From positions 1 to 7,394 of the forward strand of contig DHZF01000003.1 in the NCBI GenBank assembly GCA_002414505.1: a stretch of 7,394 bases of DNA. Direction: 5' to 3'. The notes beneath the pieces were generated by a model. The model did no database searches and was not told the DNA's origin. It saw nothing but the letters and a program-made list of their open reading frames with translations. Positions 1 to 6,039 of the stretch are shown here, piece by piece. Within the stretch, counting starts at the first letter, position 1. Every line of letters begins with the position of its first letter. This DNA is from Hyphomonas sp. UBA5111. GTDB taxonomy: Bacteria; Pseudomonadota; Alphaproteobacteria; Caulobacterales; Hyphomonadaceae. A program made the position numbers and the translations under genes.

Positions 1-6
1 CCCGGC

Positions 7-10
7 AAGG
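7..10 (+). promoter_or_regulatory. Candidate ribosome binding site for the small membrane protein
   Basis: AAGG stands five bases before the ATG at 16. It is short and close to the window edge, so it only mildly supports that start. Confidence 0.3.
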
Positions 11-15
11 CCCTG

Positions 16-303
16 ATGGGCATCAGAATACGGAACATTATTGGAAGCCGGCTGTCCTTCCGGTCCAGCCTGAAGCGTTCAGCCCTGGCGATGCTTGCCG
101 GTATGGGGCTCGGCATTCCACTAATTAGCCTGATCACCCAGTTCATTTGCGCACGAACGCTAAGCGAAGATGGTTATGTATTTTGGGACCGCGTCGACAG
201 TCTTCAGTACCAGACCCAAGTGGTTGGTGCTTGGCGTTGGATTTTCGCCCTCGTCATCTACATCGTCTGTCGGACCCTCGAACTTGCCATGAACTACCTC
301 TGA
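16..303 (+). CDS. Small two-TM membrane protein, function unknown
   Basis: I do not recognise this 95-residue protein. It has a basic N-terminus (several Arg/Lys in residues 4-21), a hydrophobic segment at about 23-45, a mildly acidic loop at about 46-71, and a second hydrophobic segment at about 72-90 beginning GAWRW. This suggests an inner-membrane protein with both ends in the cytoplasm. The ATG at 16 was chosen because AAGG lies at 7-10, five bases upstream. However, the frame is still open to the left edge, so a longer protein with an upstream start cannot be excluded; ATGs at 91 and 106 would cut into the first membrane segment. Third codon positions are noticeably less GC-biased than in the tol-pal genes (for example ATA, CTA, CGA, GTA, ATT), hinting at an accessory or recently acquired gene. 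It converges on the acetyltransferase gene with only 9 bases between the stop codons. The two clean hydrophobic segments are the main support; a chance ORF remains possible. Confidence 0.5.
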   Translation: MGIRIRNIIGSRLSFRSSLKRSALAMLAGMGLGIPLISLITQFICARTLSEDGYVFWDRVDSLQYQTQVVGAWRWIFALVIYIVCRTLELAMNYL

Positions 304-312
304 GGCAAGCAC

Positions 313-897
313 TTACCCGTTTGTGCTGAACACCGCTCGCAAGCCCTCCGGCTTTTCCATGCCCTGCAGCCGGTCGATCAGTTCCTCCACATCAAATTCC
401 CAGACGGTCGTCGGCGGCATGGGGCGGATGACCTTGCCCCCCAGCGCCTTGAACAGGCCATTGGCCTTGCGGTTTTCCGGCAGGGTTTCGGCCTCCAGCG
501 TGGTTATCCCCTGAGCGCGGCAGGAAAGCGCCACAGAGGCAATCAGGAGGCGGGACAATCCGTGAGCCTGGTATTGATCCAACACACCCAGCGCGAGCTC
601 CGCGCGTGAACTGCCTTCTTGCTGACGAATGGCATGGGCGGCTGCCATCAGCGGCGTGCCATCTTCGCCCGTATTGAGGATGCCCCAGGCAATGTGCAAA
701 TCGCCATCGGCATCCGCCAGCTTGTGAACCACCGCATCCGGCACAGTACTGGCACCGCTGAAAAAGCGCAGATAGCGGGATTCCGGGGACATGGAGCGGA
801 AGATCTGCTGGAATCGCGACTCATCCTCAAGGCCCACTGGCCTCAAAAGCACGTCCTGGCCGGTGTCGAGCGACACCTGAAGGGGCGCATTGCACAT
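313..897 (-). CDS. GNAT-family N-acetyltransferase
   Basis: A 194-residue GNAT-fold acetyltransferase, expected to transfer an acetyl group from acetyl-CoA to an amine; the substrate cannot be told. An N-terminal strand with LLRPVGLED (17-25) leads to SPESRYLRFF (37-46). This SxES-Y-RF element is typical of the GNAT domains related to the protein lysine acetyltransferase Pat/YfiQ. The acetyl-CoA region is AELALGVLDQYQAHGLSRLL (99-118), where the usual Q/R-x-x-G-x-G/A loop reads Q-A-H-G-L-S, followed by LEAETLPENRKANGLFKALG (134-153), the conserved C-terminal GNAT motif. The frame stays open to an ATG at 1065, but that codon sits in the loop of the ftsH terminator. The added 56 codons use AGG, AGA and CGA and show no family similarity. 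The ATG at 897 has GGAGG upstream and immediately precedes the conserved domain, so I use it. No neighbour indicates the target, and no clear promoter is seen in the roughly 150 bases upstream. Confidence 0.87.
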   Translation of the reverse strand: MCNAPLQVSLDTGQDVLLRPVGLEDESRFQQIFRSMSPESRYLRFFSGASTVPDAVVHKLADADGDLHIAWGILNTGEDGTPLMAAAHAIRQQEGSSRAELALGVLDQYQAHGLSRLLIASVALSCRAQGITTLEAETLPENRKANGLFKALGGKVIRPMPPTTVWEFDVEELIDRLQGMEKPEGLRAVFSTNG

Positions 898-908
898 GAA
901 GCTGCCAG

Positions 909-913
909 CCTCC
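909..913 (-). promoter_or_regulatory. Shine-Dalgarno site of the GNAT gene
   Basis: GGAGG read on the minus strand lies 11 bases before the ATG at 897. It is the main reason for preferring this start over the ATG at 1065 inside the ftsH terminator. Confidence 0.6.
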
Positions 914-1052
914 GTTCTGTTTCTCGCCTCGCAAGGCCCGGGTCCGCCAAGGATCAGGTCATGGCAGAACCCTTCGGACAGAAACTCGTTCCTGACTCGC
1001 TGGACAACGGTAGTGTTCAGCAGGCGAAAGGCAAGCCGTTCTGCAAATGCAA

Positions 1053-1080
1053 AAAGCGCGGCCATTCCTGACCGCGCTTT
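1053..1080 (-). terminator. Intrinsic terminator of ftsH
   Basis: On the minus strand, AAAGCGCGG and CCGCGCTTT form a perfect 9-bp stem around a 10-base loop, and the right arm runs on into further T residues (complement of 1051-1052). It starts 27 bases after the ftsH stop. The plus-strand reading is followed only by an interrupted T tract, so the minus direction is favoured. It separates ftsH from the acetyltransferase gene. Confidence 0.8.
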
Positions 1081-1107
1081 CTGATTTTGGTGTCGCTTGC
1101 TCTGCGA

Positions 1108-3030
1108 TCAGACCGGATTTGGCTCCGGATCGCCGAGGCCGCCATCGCCTTTTGGCTTGCGGCGCTTGCCGATCACCGGCACGGCGGAACCGGGCGTGGT
1201 GTCGTCATCGCCCAAGTCCGGGCGCGAGGGTGGATTGCCTTTCAGCAATTCGGAAATCTCCGCCCCGGTCAACGTCTCGTATTCCAACAGGCCGGTAGCA
1301 ATGGCTTCCCAATCCTTGCGGGATTCAGTCATGATGCGGCGCGCATCATCCATGCCTGTCTGGATCAGCGTGCGCACCTCTTCCTCGATCTTGCGCGAGG
1401 TCTCTTCCGAGACGTGCGAAGACTGCATCAGCTGCTGGCCGAGGAACACATCGCCTTGGTCATCGCCATAATCGACGGGGCCGACCGCATCGGCAAAGCC
1501 CCAGCGGGTTACCATGGCGCGGGCCAGACGGGTTGCCTGCTGGATATCGGAGGCGGCGCCGGCGGTGACATTGTCCTCGCCGAATTTCAGCTCTTCCGCC
1601 ACACGTCCGCCCATCATGATGGCGAGGCGCGAGGTCATCTCGATCTTGGACATGGACAGCTTGTCGTCTTCCGGCAGCTGCATGACCATGCCGAGCGCGC
1701 GGCCGCGCGGAATGATCGTTGCCTTGTGCACCGGATCCGCTGCCGGCACTTTCAGCGCCACCACAGCGTGGCCAGCCTCGTGCCAGGCGGTCAGTTCCTT
1801 TTCCTTCTCGGACATGACCATGGAGCGGCGTTCCGGCCCCATCAGGACCTTGTCCTTGGCATCCTCGAATTCCTGCATGGCAACGACGCGCTTGCCGCGA
1901 CGGGCTGCCAGAAGGGCCGCTTCATTGACGAGATTGGCGAGGTCTGCACCGGAGAAACCGGGCGTACCGCGCGCAATGGTGCGGGCGTCGACATCCTTGG
2001 CCAGCGGCACATTGCGCATGTGAACGCGTAGGATTTTCTCGCGGCCGATAATGTCCGGATTGCCCACCGTGACCTGACGGTCGAACCGGCCAGGGCGCAG
2101 CAGAGCCGGGTCCAGGACGTCCGGGCGGTTGGTTGCCGCGATCAGGATAATGCCTTCATTGGCTTCAAAACCGTCCATTTCGACCAGCAACTGGTTGAGC
2201 GTCTGTTCGCGCTCGTCATTGCCGCCGCCGAGGCCAGCGCCGCGTGAGCGGCCGACTGCGTCGATCTCATCAATGAAGATAATACAGGGGGCAGACCGCT
2301 TGGCCTGTTCGAACATGTCACGGACACGGCTGGCACCGACACCGACAAACATTTCGACAAAGTCCGAGCCGGAAATCGTGAAGAACGGCACGCCAGCCTC
2401 GCCGGCAACAGCACGGGCGAGCAACGTCTTACCGGTACCCGGAGGGCCCACCAGCAGCGCGCCTTTGGGGATCTTGCCGCCAAGGCGCTGGAATTTGGAC
2501 GGATCCTGCAGGAATTCGACGATCTCCTGCAACTCTTCCTTGGCCTCGTCCACGCCAGCGACGTCATCAAACGTCACGCGGCCATGCTTCTCCGTCAGCA
2601 GGCGCGCCCGGCTCTTGCCGAAGCTCATTGCGCCGCGACCTCCACCAGACTGCATCTGGCGCATCATGAAGAAGACAAAGCCGACAATCAGCAGGATCGG
2701 CAGGATGGAGAAGATCAGCGAGGCGAACGTGTTCTGGCCGCTGTCCGCGTCGACTGTGAACGGCACCTGGTTCTCTTCGAGGAATTGCTGGGTCGTCATG
2801 TCGAGCGAACGCAGTTCGCTGACCATGGTCCGGCCATCTGTCGTGGTGACGATGATGCGCTGGTCGCCGAGGGTCGCATCAGCGACCTTCCCGTCTTCAA
2901 CCAGTTCATAAATGACAGACAGTTTGGCCTTTTCAGCGCGGGCTGCCTGAGGGTTTCCACCCATGGCAACGGCCATGCCGATGACCAGAAGGGCAATCGC
3001 GCCCCAGATAGCCAAGTTCCTGACATTCAT
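1108..3030 (-). CDS. ftsH: ATP-dependent zinc metalloprotease FtsH
   Basis: FtsH is a hexameric inner-membrane AAA+ protease that extracts and degrades misassembled membrane proteins and selected cytosolic regulators. The 640-residue product has the normal family length and layout. TM1 lies at about 6-24, a periplasmic domain at 25-102, and TM2 at about 103-123. The AAA+ module has Walker A GPPGTGKT (195-202), the pore loop FVGVGA (228-233), Walker B IIFIDEID (250-257), and the second region of homology with arginine fingers R312 and R315 in LLRPGRFD. The protease domain has the zinc motif HEAGH (417-421), with D495 in AASDIQ as the likely third ligand. The last 40 or so residues form a charged, proline-rich tail. 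All catalytic residues are present. I start at ATG 3030 because it gives the canonical [11 protein letters not shown]-terminus just before TM1 and has GGAG 11 bases upstream; the TTG at 3099 would add 23 unrelated residues. It follows tilS by 92 AT-rich bases that may hold its own promoter. Confidence 0.98.
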   Translation of the reverse strand: MNVRNLAIWGAIALLVIGMAVAMGGNPQAARAEKAKLSVIYELVEDGKVADATLGDQRIIVTTTDGRTMVSELRSLDMTTQQFLEENQVPFTVDADSGQNTFASLIFSILPILLIVGFVFFMMRQMQSGGGRGAMSFGKSRARLLTEKHGRVTFDDVAGVDEAKEELQEIVEFLQDPSKFQRLGGKIPKGALLVGPPGTGKTLLARAVAGEAGVPFFTISGSDFVEMFVGVGASRVRDMFEQAKRSAPCIIFIDEIDAVGRSRGAGLGGGNDEREQTLNQLLVEMDGFEANEGIILIAATNRPDVLDPALLRPGRFDRQVTVGNPDIIGREKILRVHMRNVPLAKDVDARTIARGTPGFSGADLANLVNEAALLAARRGKRVVAMQEFEDAKDKVLMGPERRSMVMSEKEKELTAWHEAGHAVVALKVPAADPVHKATIIPRGRALGMVMQLPEDDKLSMSKIEMTSRLAIMMGGRVAEELKFGEDNVTAGAASDIQQATRLARAMVTRWGFADAVGPVDYGDDQGDVFLGQQLMQSSHVSEETSRKIEEEVRTLIQTGMDDARRIMTESRKDWEAIATGLLEYETLTGAEISELLKGNPPSRPDLGDDDTTPGSAVPVIGKRRKPKGDGGLGDPEPNPV

Positions 3031-3041
3031 TTTGCGTATCG

Positions 3042-3045
3042 CTCC
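3042..3045 (-). promoter_or_regulatory. Shine-Dalgarno site of ftsH
   Basis: GGAG on the minus strand, 11 bases before the ATG at 3030. It supports the 640-residue start rather than the upstream TTG at 3099. Confidence 0.5.
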
Positions 3046-3122
3046 AGATTCCGGTGTTCGCCCGTAAGATAGGAAGTTTATCGCATGAAAACGACTCAAA
3101 AGCTCTTAAAATGGCTGTTTTG
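3046..3122 (-). promoter_or_regulatory. tilS-ftsH spacer, possible ftsH promoter region
   Basis: This part of the 92-base gap is visibly richer in A and T than the surrounding genes. On the minus strand it contains TTGAGT (3086-3081) and GATAAA (3069-3064). The spacing between these two elements is too short for a standard sigma-70 promoter, and no clear heat-shock box is seen. No terminator separates tilS from ftsH, so read-through from tilS is equally likely. I infer a regulatory role from base composition and from the known stress regulation of ftsH in other bacteria, not from a convincing motif. Confidence 0.25.
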
Positions 3123-4148
3123 TCACGTATCGCCGGTATAGAGCGCCCGGATTGCCCCGAAACGCGCGCGCGCAAGGGCTGGATCTGCCGCCCTACCGGC
3201 GATTCCGGGTTCTGCCGACAGCTGCACATTACCGCCCTTGCGATAGATCAGGACGCCCCCAAGGGTGGCCCCTGAAAAGGGCTCACCTGCCGTCAGCCGG
3301 GTTGCCAAGGGCTGCACCGCATCCCGGCGCGGAGGAACCTCGCGGCCTCCGACGATCTGTAACATCAGCCCCAGAGCGCGCTCCAGCCGCTCCGGCGGCA
3401 GGCCTGACAGGTCAAGCCGGAAGCCAGCCGCGCCCTCCTGCGCAACGGACGCGGCCATCCAGCGGCCAATCAACCGCTCTTCCAGCACGCGCACGCCCTG
3501 CAATTGGTCCTGGCAGGCAAGGATACGTGTTTTCAGGCCGCTTTGGCCGCTGAGCAGCCTGCGCACGCGAACCCGCTCATAGGCCGGGTTACGATTGGAC
3601 GGATCCTCGATCCATCGGATCCCGCGCGCACTCAAAAGGGTCTGTAGCTCGGCGCGATCGCGCGACAGGATCGGCCGGGCAACCATCACGTCCTGCCCTT
3701 CCGGCCAGACCGGGGAGAGAGCAAGGGGCTGCACGCCGGCAAGGCCATACCAGGTCGAGCCTTGGCGCGCCCGCATGAGAAAGGTTTCACATTGATCATC
3801 TGAGGTATGGCCGAGCAGCAGGCGCGTCCCGCCGCGCGCCCGAAGCGCCTCAGCCATCAGGCCATGCCGCGCCCGGCGGGCCAGCGCCTGTTTTGATTCA
3901 GGCGTCTCCCAGACCAATGTTTCATGAGGGACGCCGAACTGCGCGCAAAGGCTGGCCACATGGCGTGCCTCATCGGCGGCTTCCGGGCGCAGGCGATGAT
4001 CTACAGTGAAAGCCACAAGTTCGCGACCAGACCGCGCGGCCCAGTCATGCGCCAGCGTGAGCAAGGCCAGCGAGTCGCTGCCGCCGGAGACCGCAACGCC
4101 AACCGGCCCTGAAGCCTTGCCACAGAGCCGGTCAAACGCGTCCATCAT
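3123..4148 (-). CDS. tilS: tRNA(Ile)-lysidine synthetase TilS
   Basis: TilS uses ATP and lysine to convert C34 of the CAU anticodon of tRNA-Ile2 to lysidine, switching decoding from AUG to AUA and charging from Met to Ile; it is normally essential. The 341-residue protein has the PP-loop ATP motif SGGSDS (21-26), DHRLRPEA (50-57), GHTSDDQCET (113-122, the usual GHxxDDQ-ET signature) and WIEDPSNRN (179-187), all in the N-terminal catalytic domain. It is shorter than the 432-residue E. coli enzyme, so the C-terminal tRNA-binding part after residue 200 is reduced; compact forms are known in other bacteria. The stop of cpoB is 16 bases upstream of the ATG and I see no good Shine-Dalgarno sequence (the upstream bases are CTTCCTGACTT), so translation is probably coupled to cpoB. 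A second ATG follows directly at 4145. The order cpoB-tilS-ftsH is a conserved alphaproteobacterial arrangement. Confidence 0.96.
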   Translation of the reverse strand: MMDAFDRLCGKASGPVGVAVSGGSDSLALLTLAHDWAARSGRELVAFTVDHRLRPEAADEARHVASLCAQFGVPHETLVWETPESKQALARRARHGLMAEALRARGGTRLLLGHTSDDQCETFLMRARQGSTWYGLAGVQPLALSPVWPEGQDVMVARPILSRDRAELQTLLSARGIRWIEDPSNRNPAYERVRVRRLLSGQSGLKTRILACQDQLQGVRVLEERLIGRWMAASVAQEGAAGFRLDLSGLPPERLERALGLMLQIVGGREVPPRRDAVQPLATRLTAGEPFSGATLGGVLIYRKGGNVQLSAEPGIAGRAADPALARARFGAIRALYTGDT

Positions 4149-4164
4149 AAGTCAGGAAGAGCGA

Positions 4165-5163
4165 TCAGTTGTCACAACCGGACTTGGTCCGCTCAACCGC
4201 CGCGAGGTCCCGCGTCACACCCGAGGCATTGGGGTAGCGGCTCGGCAGCGTGCCAAGCGCCAGGCAGGCCTTTTCCTTGTCGCCGATCAGGCGCATGGCG
4301 CGCGCCAGCTTCACCAGGGCATCCGGCGCACGCGGATTGTCCGGATAGGACCGGATCATCGTCGTGTAAGCGGCGCCGCTGTCGGCATAGGCTTTCTGCT
4401 GGTAGAGCGACTCGCCCAGCCAGTAATGCGCTTCGCCGGCCTGGGGATCATCGCCAAACCGCTCGAGGAAGGCCCGGAAGGCTTCTTCGGCGCCGGCATA
4501 ATCGAACTGGATCAGCTTGGATTTGGCCAGCGCGAAGAGCGGTCCGGCTTCACCCGGCAAGGCGCTGGCAGGAATGGTGCCCAGTGAGCCTTCCGGCAGA
4601 GACTCGCCGGGGGTGGCCGCGCCGCCCATGGTCAGGCGGGTCGGGCCGGATGTGTTTGAAGACGTGTCCCCCATGGAGGTGGGCGCATCAAGGCGGCGTG
4701 GAGCAGAGGTGAAGCCTTGGTCGGCCGCGCCATTGGCGTCCGGCATCGTGCCGAATTCCCCGCCAAGGCTGCCGTGCTCGGGAGCTGCCTCAGGCATGAT
4801 CCCGGCTGAGGAGAGATAGGATTTCAGCGACGCAATATCTGCAGACTGGGTGTCCAGCCGTGTGCGCAGATCATCGACCTCATCAATCAGCGCCTCATTG
4901 TCCCGGGAAAGATTCTCGTTCTGCTCGCGCGCCTGCTGGAGCTGGAATTCAAGTGTTTCGACCCGTCCGGTGAGCTGCATGACATCGCCGGTCAATCCAT
5001 TGACCTCGACCTGCACCTGCGCGCTCTGCTGGCGGGCCTGGGCGACCTGCTGGGACAGGTCCGAGCTTGTCACGCCCTGACTGATCGGGGCGGCGCGCTG
5101 TGCGACAGCCGGACTGGCCAACAGGCAAAAACCGGCAAGGACAAGAGCGGGCGCTTTGAACAT
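4165..5163 (-). CDS. cpoB: Tol-Pal system protein CpoB (YbgF)
   Basis: CpoB is a periplasmic protein that links the Tol-Pal machine to peptidoglycan synthesis at the division site, binding TolA and, in E. coli, PBP1B. The 332-residue product has a signal peptide (MFKAPALVLAGF..., cleavage likely after AVA at 19-21) and a long Gln/Glu-rich coiled coil at about 34-117. A Gly/Ser/Pro-rich low-complexity linker of about 85 residues follows (119-205), then a C-terminal TPR region (207-324) with repeats such as FRAFLERFGDDPQAGEAHYWLG and YTTMIRSYPDNPRAPDALVK. Cysteines at about 299 and 330 near the C-terminus could form a disulphide. The ATG at 5163 was chosen because it begins the signal peptide and has GGAGG eight bases upstream; the longer frame uses a GTG at 5226 that lies in the pal terminator. 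tilS follows after 15 bases. With the terminator just upstream and only about 40 bases before the ATG, expression probably depends on read-through from pal. Confidence 0.96.
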   Translation of the reverse strand: MFKAPALVLAGFCLLASPAVAQRAAPISQGVTSSDLSQQVAQARQQSAQVQVEVNGLTGDVMQLTGRVETLEFQLQQAREQNENLSRDNEALIDEVDDLRTRLDTQSADIASLKSYLSSAGIMPEAAPEHGSLGGEFGTMPDANGAADQGFTSAPRRLDAPTSMGDTSSNTSGPTRLTMGGAATPGESLPEGSLGTIPASALPGEAGPLFALAKSKLIQFDYAGAEEAFRAFLERFGDDPQAGEAHYWLGESLYQQKAYADSGAAYTTMIRSYPDNPRAPDALVKLARAMRLIGDKEKACLALGTLPSRYPNASGVTRDLAAVERTKSGCDN

Positions 5164-5171
5164 GGGGGAAG

Positions 5172-5176
5172 CCTCC
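5172..5176 (-). promoter_or_regulatory. Shine-Dalgarno site of cpoB
   Basis: GGAGG on the minus strand, eight bases before the ATG at 5163. It is the best-placed ribosome binding site in the window and fixes the cpoB start. Confidence 0.8.
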
Positions 5177-5203
5177 AGAAGATTGCGGGCAAACATACAA
5201 AAA

Positions 5204-5233
5204 CAGCCGGGGCCAAAATAAGGCACCCGGCTG
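5204..5233 (-). terminator. Intrinsic terminator between pal and cpoB
   Basis: On the minus strand CAGCCGGG and CCCGGCTG form a perfect 8-bp outer stem. After a single bulged T the inner arms GCC and GGC pair around the loop TTATTTT. The right arm runs directly into TTTTTGTATGTTT. This is a textbook Rho-independent terminator, about 30 bases after the pal stop. It lies inside the otherwise co-directional tol-pal locus, so it likely limits transcription of cpoB, tilS and ftsH relative to pal. Confidence 0.88.
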
Positions 5234-5262
5234 CATCTTGTGAAGCTATTCGCGGCAGAAAC

Positions 5263-5814
5263 CTAGCTGGTGGTTGCGCCGGAAATGATTTGCGTGAAGC
5301 CGTTACGGTTCAGGGCCCATGCCTGCTCGTCGGAACCAGCAGCGATCGGACGCTCTTTACCGTAGGAGATCGTGTCGATGCGGGACGGGTCGACGCCGAG
5401 GCTGACCAGATAGTCCTTCACGATAGACGCACGACGCTCGCCGAGGGCAAGGTTGTACTCACGTGTGCCGCGCTCGTCGCAGTTGCCTGCCACGATGATG
5501 CGAACGCCCGGATAGGAAGACAGCCAAGCGGCCTGACGCTTCAGGATTTCCTGATCGTCGACATCAAGGCGGTAGCCGTTGAGGTCGAAATAAACGCGCT
5601 CACCAACGTTGACGCGGAAGTCTTCAAGCGAGCCTGCGAGCGGGCCAGCTGGTGCGGTTGGCTCTGCCTGAACAGGAGCCGGAGCCGGTGCTGGCTCTGC
5701 GACTTCAACCGGGGCTTGTTCCTGAACCTGTTCAACAGGCTCCGGCTTGGAAGCACACGCGCTGATCGTGAGTACAACCGCGGCTGCGGTTGCGAGTTTA
5801 AAAGTGGTATTCAT
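5263..5814 (-). CDS. pal: Peptidoglycan-associated lipoprotein Pal
   Basis: Pal is the abundant outer-membrane lipoprotein that binds peptidoglycan and TolB and tethers the outer membrane to the wall. The 183-residue precursor has a lipoprotein signal peptide with lipobox ISAC and the lipidated Cys at residue 20. A Pro/Ala/Glu-rich tether (about 24-58) follows, then an OmpA/Pal C-terminal domain (about 65-178). Key motifs are YFDLNGYRLD (75-84) and the signature NCDERGTREYNLALGERR (111-128), whose Asp113 and Arg115 fall in the region that binds diaminopimelate in Pal homologues. YGKERPI (151-157) is also typical. Length and layout are normal for the family. The ATG at 5814 begins the signal peptide and has GGGGAG 11 bases upstream. 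Terminators on both sides (after tolB and after pal) suggest pal is largely its own transcription unit. Confidence 0.98.
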   Translation of the reverse strand: MNTTFKLATAAAVVLTISACASKPEPVEQVQEQAPVEVAEPAPAPAPVQAEPTAPAGPLAGSLEDFRVNVGERVYFDLNGYRLDVDDQEILKRQAAWLSSYPGVRIIVAGNCDERGTREYNLALGERRASIVKDYLVSLGVDPSRIDTISYGKERPIAAGSDEQAWALNRNGFTQIISGATTS

Positions 5815-5825
5815 TGCTATTCAGA

Positions 5826-5831
5826 CTCCCC
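5826..5831 (-). promoter_or_regulatory. Shine-Dalgarno site of pal
   Basis: GGGGAG on the minus strand, 11 bases before the pal ATG. The spacing is slightly long but matches that of ftsH and the GNAT gene in this window. Confidence 0.6.
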
Positions 5832-5845
5832 TGGATGTCCTGAGT

Positions 5846-5879
5846 GCTAATTGACGCCTTAACGGCTGGCGTTTGTCAA
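5846..5879 (-). promoter_or_regulatory. Candidate pal promoter
   Basis: The minus strand has a perfect -35 hexamer TTGACA at 5879-5874. No good E. coli-type -10 stands 16-18 bases away. GTTAAGGC at 5863-5856 partly resembles the shorter-spaced Caulobacter housekeeping consensus (TTGACGS, 10-14 bases, GCTANAWC). The tolB terminator upstream makes a promoter somewhere in this spacer necessary unless there is read-through. A second possible -10, TAGTAT, lies at 5975-5970. Confidence 0.35.
5851..5879. repeat. Imperfect inverted repeat upstream of pal
   Basis: On the plus strand TTGAC-GCC (5851-5858) mirrors GGC-gttt-GTCAA (5868-5879) around a 9-base centre, with an unpaired gttt in one arm. It covers the candidate -35 hexamer. 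It may be an operator, a leader hairpin, or chance. Confidence 0.35.
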
Positions 5880-5913
5880 CGTTGTGCCGGGTGTAGCGGG
5901 TATCTGTCTCCTT

Positions 5914-5926
5914 ATTCTGACAGAAT
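5914..5926. repeat. 13-bp palindrome in the tolB-pal spacer
   Basis: ATTCTG-A-CAGAAT is a perfect 6-bp inverted repeat about a single central base, about 35 bases upstream of the candidate pal -35. Its form and place suit a dimeric regulator site, but nothing here names the regulator. Confidence 0.35.
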
Positions 5927-6002
5927 TCGGGCGACAATCGGGCGGAAGCAGAGCTAACGCCCAGATTCGATACTATTTTGACGTTTTGTCTCCAAAAAGC
6001 AA

Positions 6003-6027
6003 CGCCCCCGGACGAAAACCGGGGGCG
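6003..6027 (-). terminator. Intrinsic terminator of tolB
   Basis: On the minus strand CGCCCCCGG and CCGGGGGCG form a perfect, all-GC 9-bp stem around the 7-base loop TTTTCGT, followed by TTGCTTTTTGG. It begins 12 bases after the tolB TAA. The T tract is interrupted by GC, so termination may be partial. Confidence 0.78.
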
Positions 6028-6039
6028 AAACCCATGAAT

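Noticed and set aside
283..309. Inverted repeat CTTGCC/GGCAAG spanning the convergent gene ends, considered as a bidirectional terminator
   Set aside because: The stem is only six pairs with a 15-base loop, and no T tract follows on either strand.
1087..2031. Long plus-strand open frame (314 codons) opposite ftsH
   Set aside because: It is the antisense shadow of the conserved ftsH protease and AAA+ coding region; its His/Arg/Ala-rich translation has no recognisable domain.
3031..3099. 23-residue N-terminal extension of FtsH from TTG 3099
   Set aside because: The added residues do not resemble any FtsH N-terminus, and ATG 3030 with GGAG upstream gives the canonical one.
3052..3137. Repeated octamer-like GCGATACG near the tilS stop and before the ftsH ATG
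   Set aside because: Only two short copies with no further repeats; one is within tilS coding sequence, so chance is the simplest explanation.
4006..4587. Plus-strand open frame (193 codons) across the cpoB-tilS junction
   Set aside because: It overlaps two well-supported genes in antisense and shows no signal peptide, motif or ribosome binding site of its own.
5164..5226. 21-residue N-terminal extension of CpoB from GTG 5226
   Set aside because: The GTG is part of the pal terminator, and the extension would bury the signal peptide that starts at 5163.
5290..5850. Plus-strand open frame (186 codons) opposite pal
   Set aside because: Antisense of a clear pal gene. The translation is Arg/Cys-rich without domain features, and high GC content readily produces such frames.
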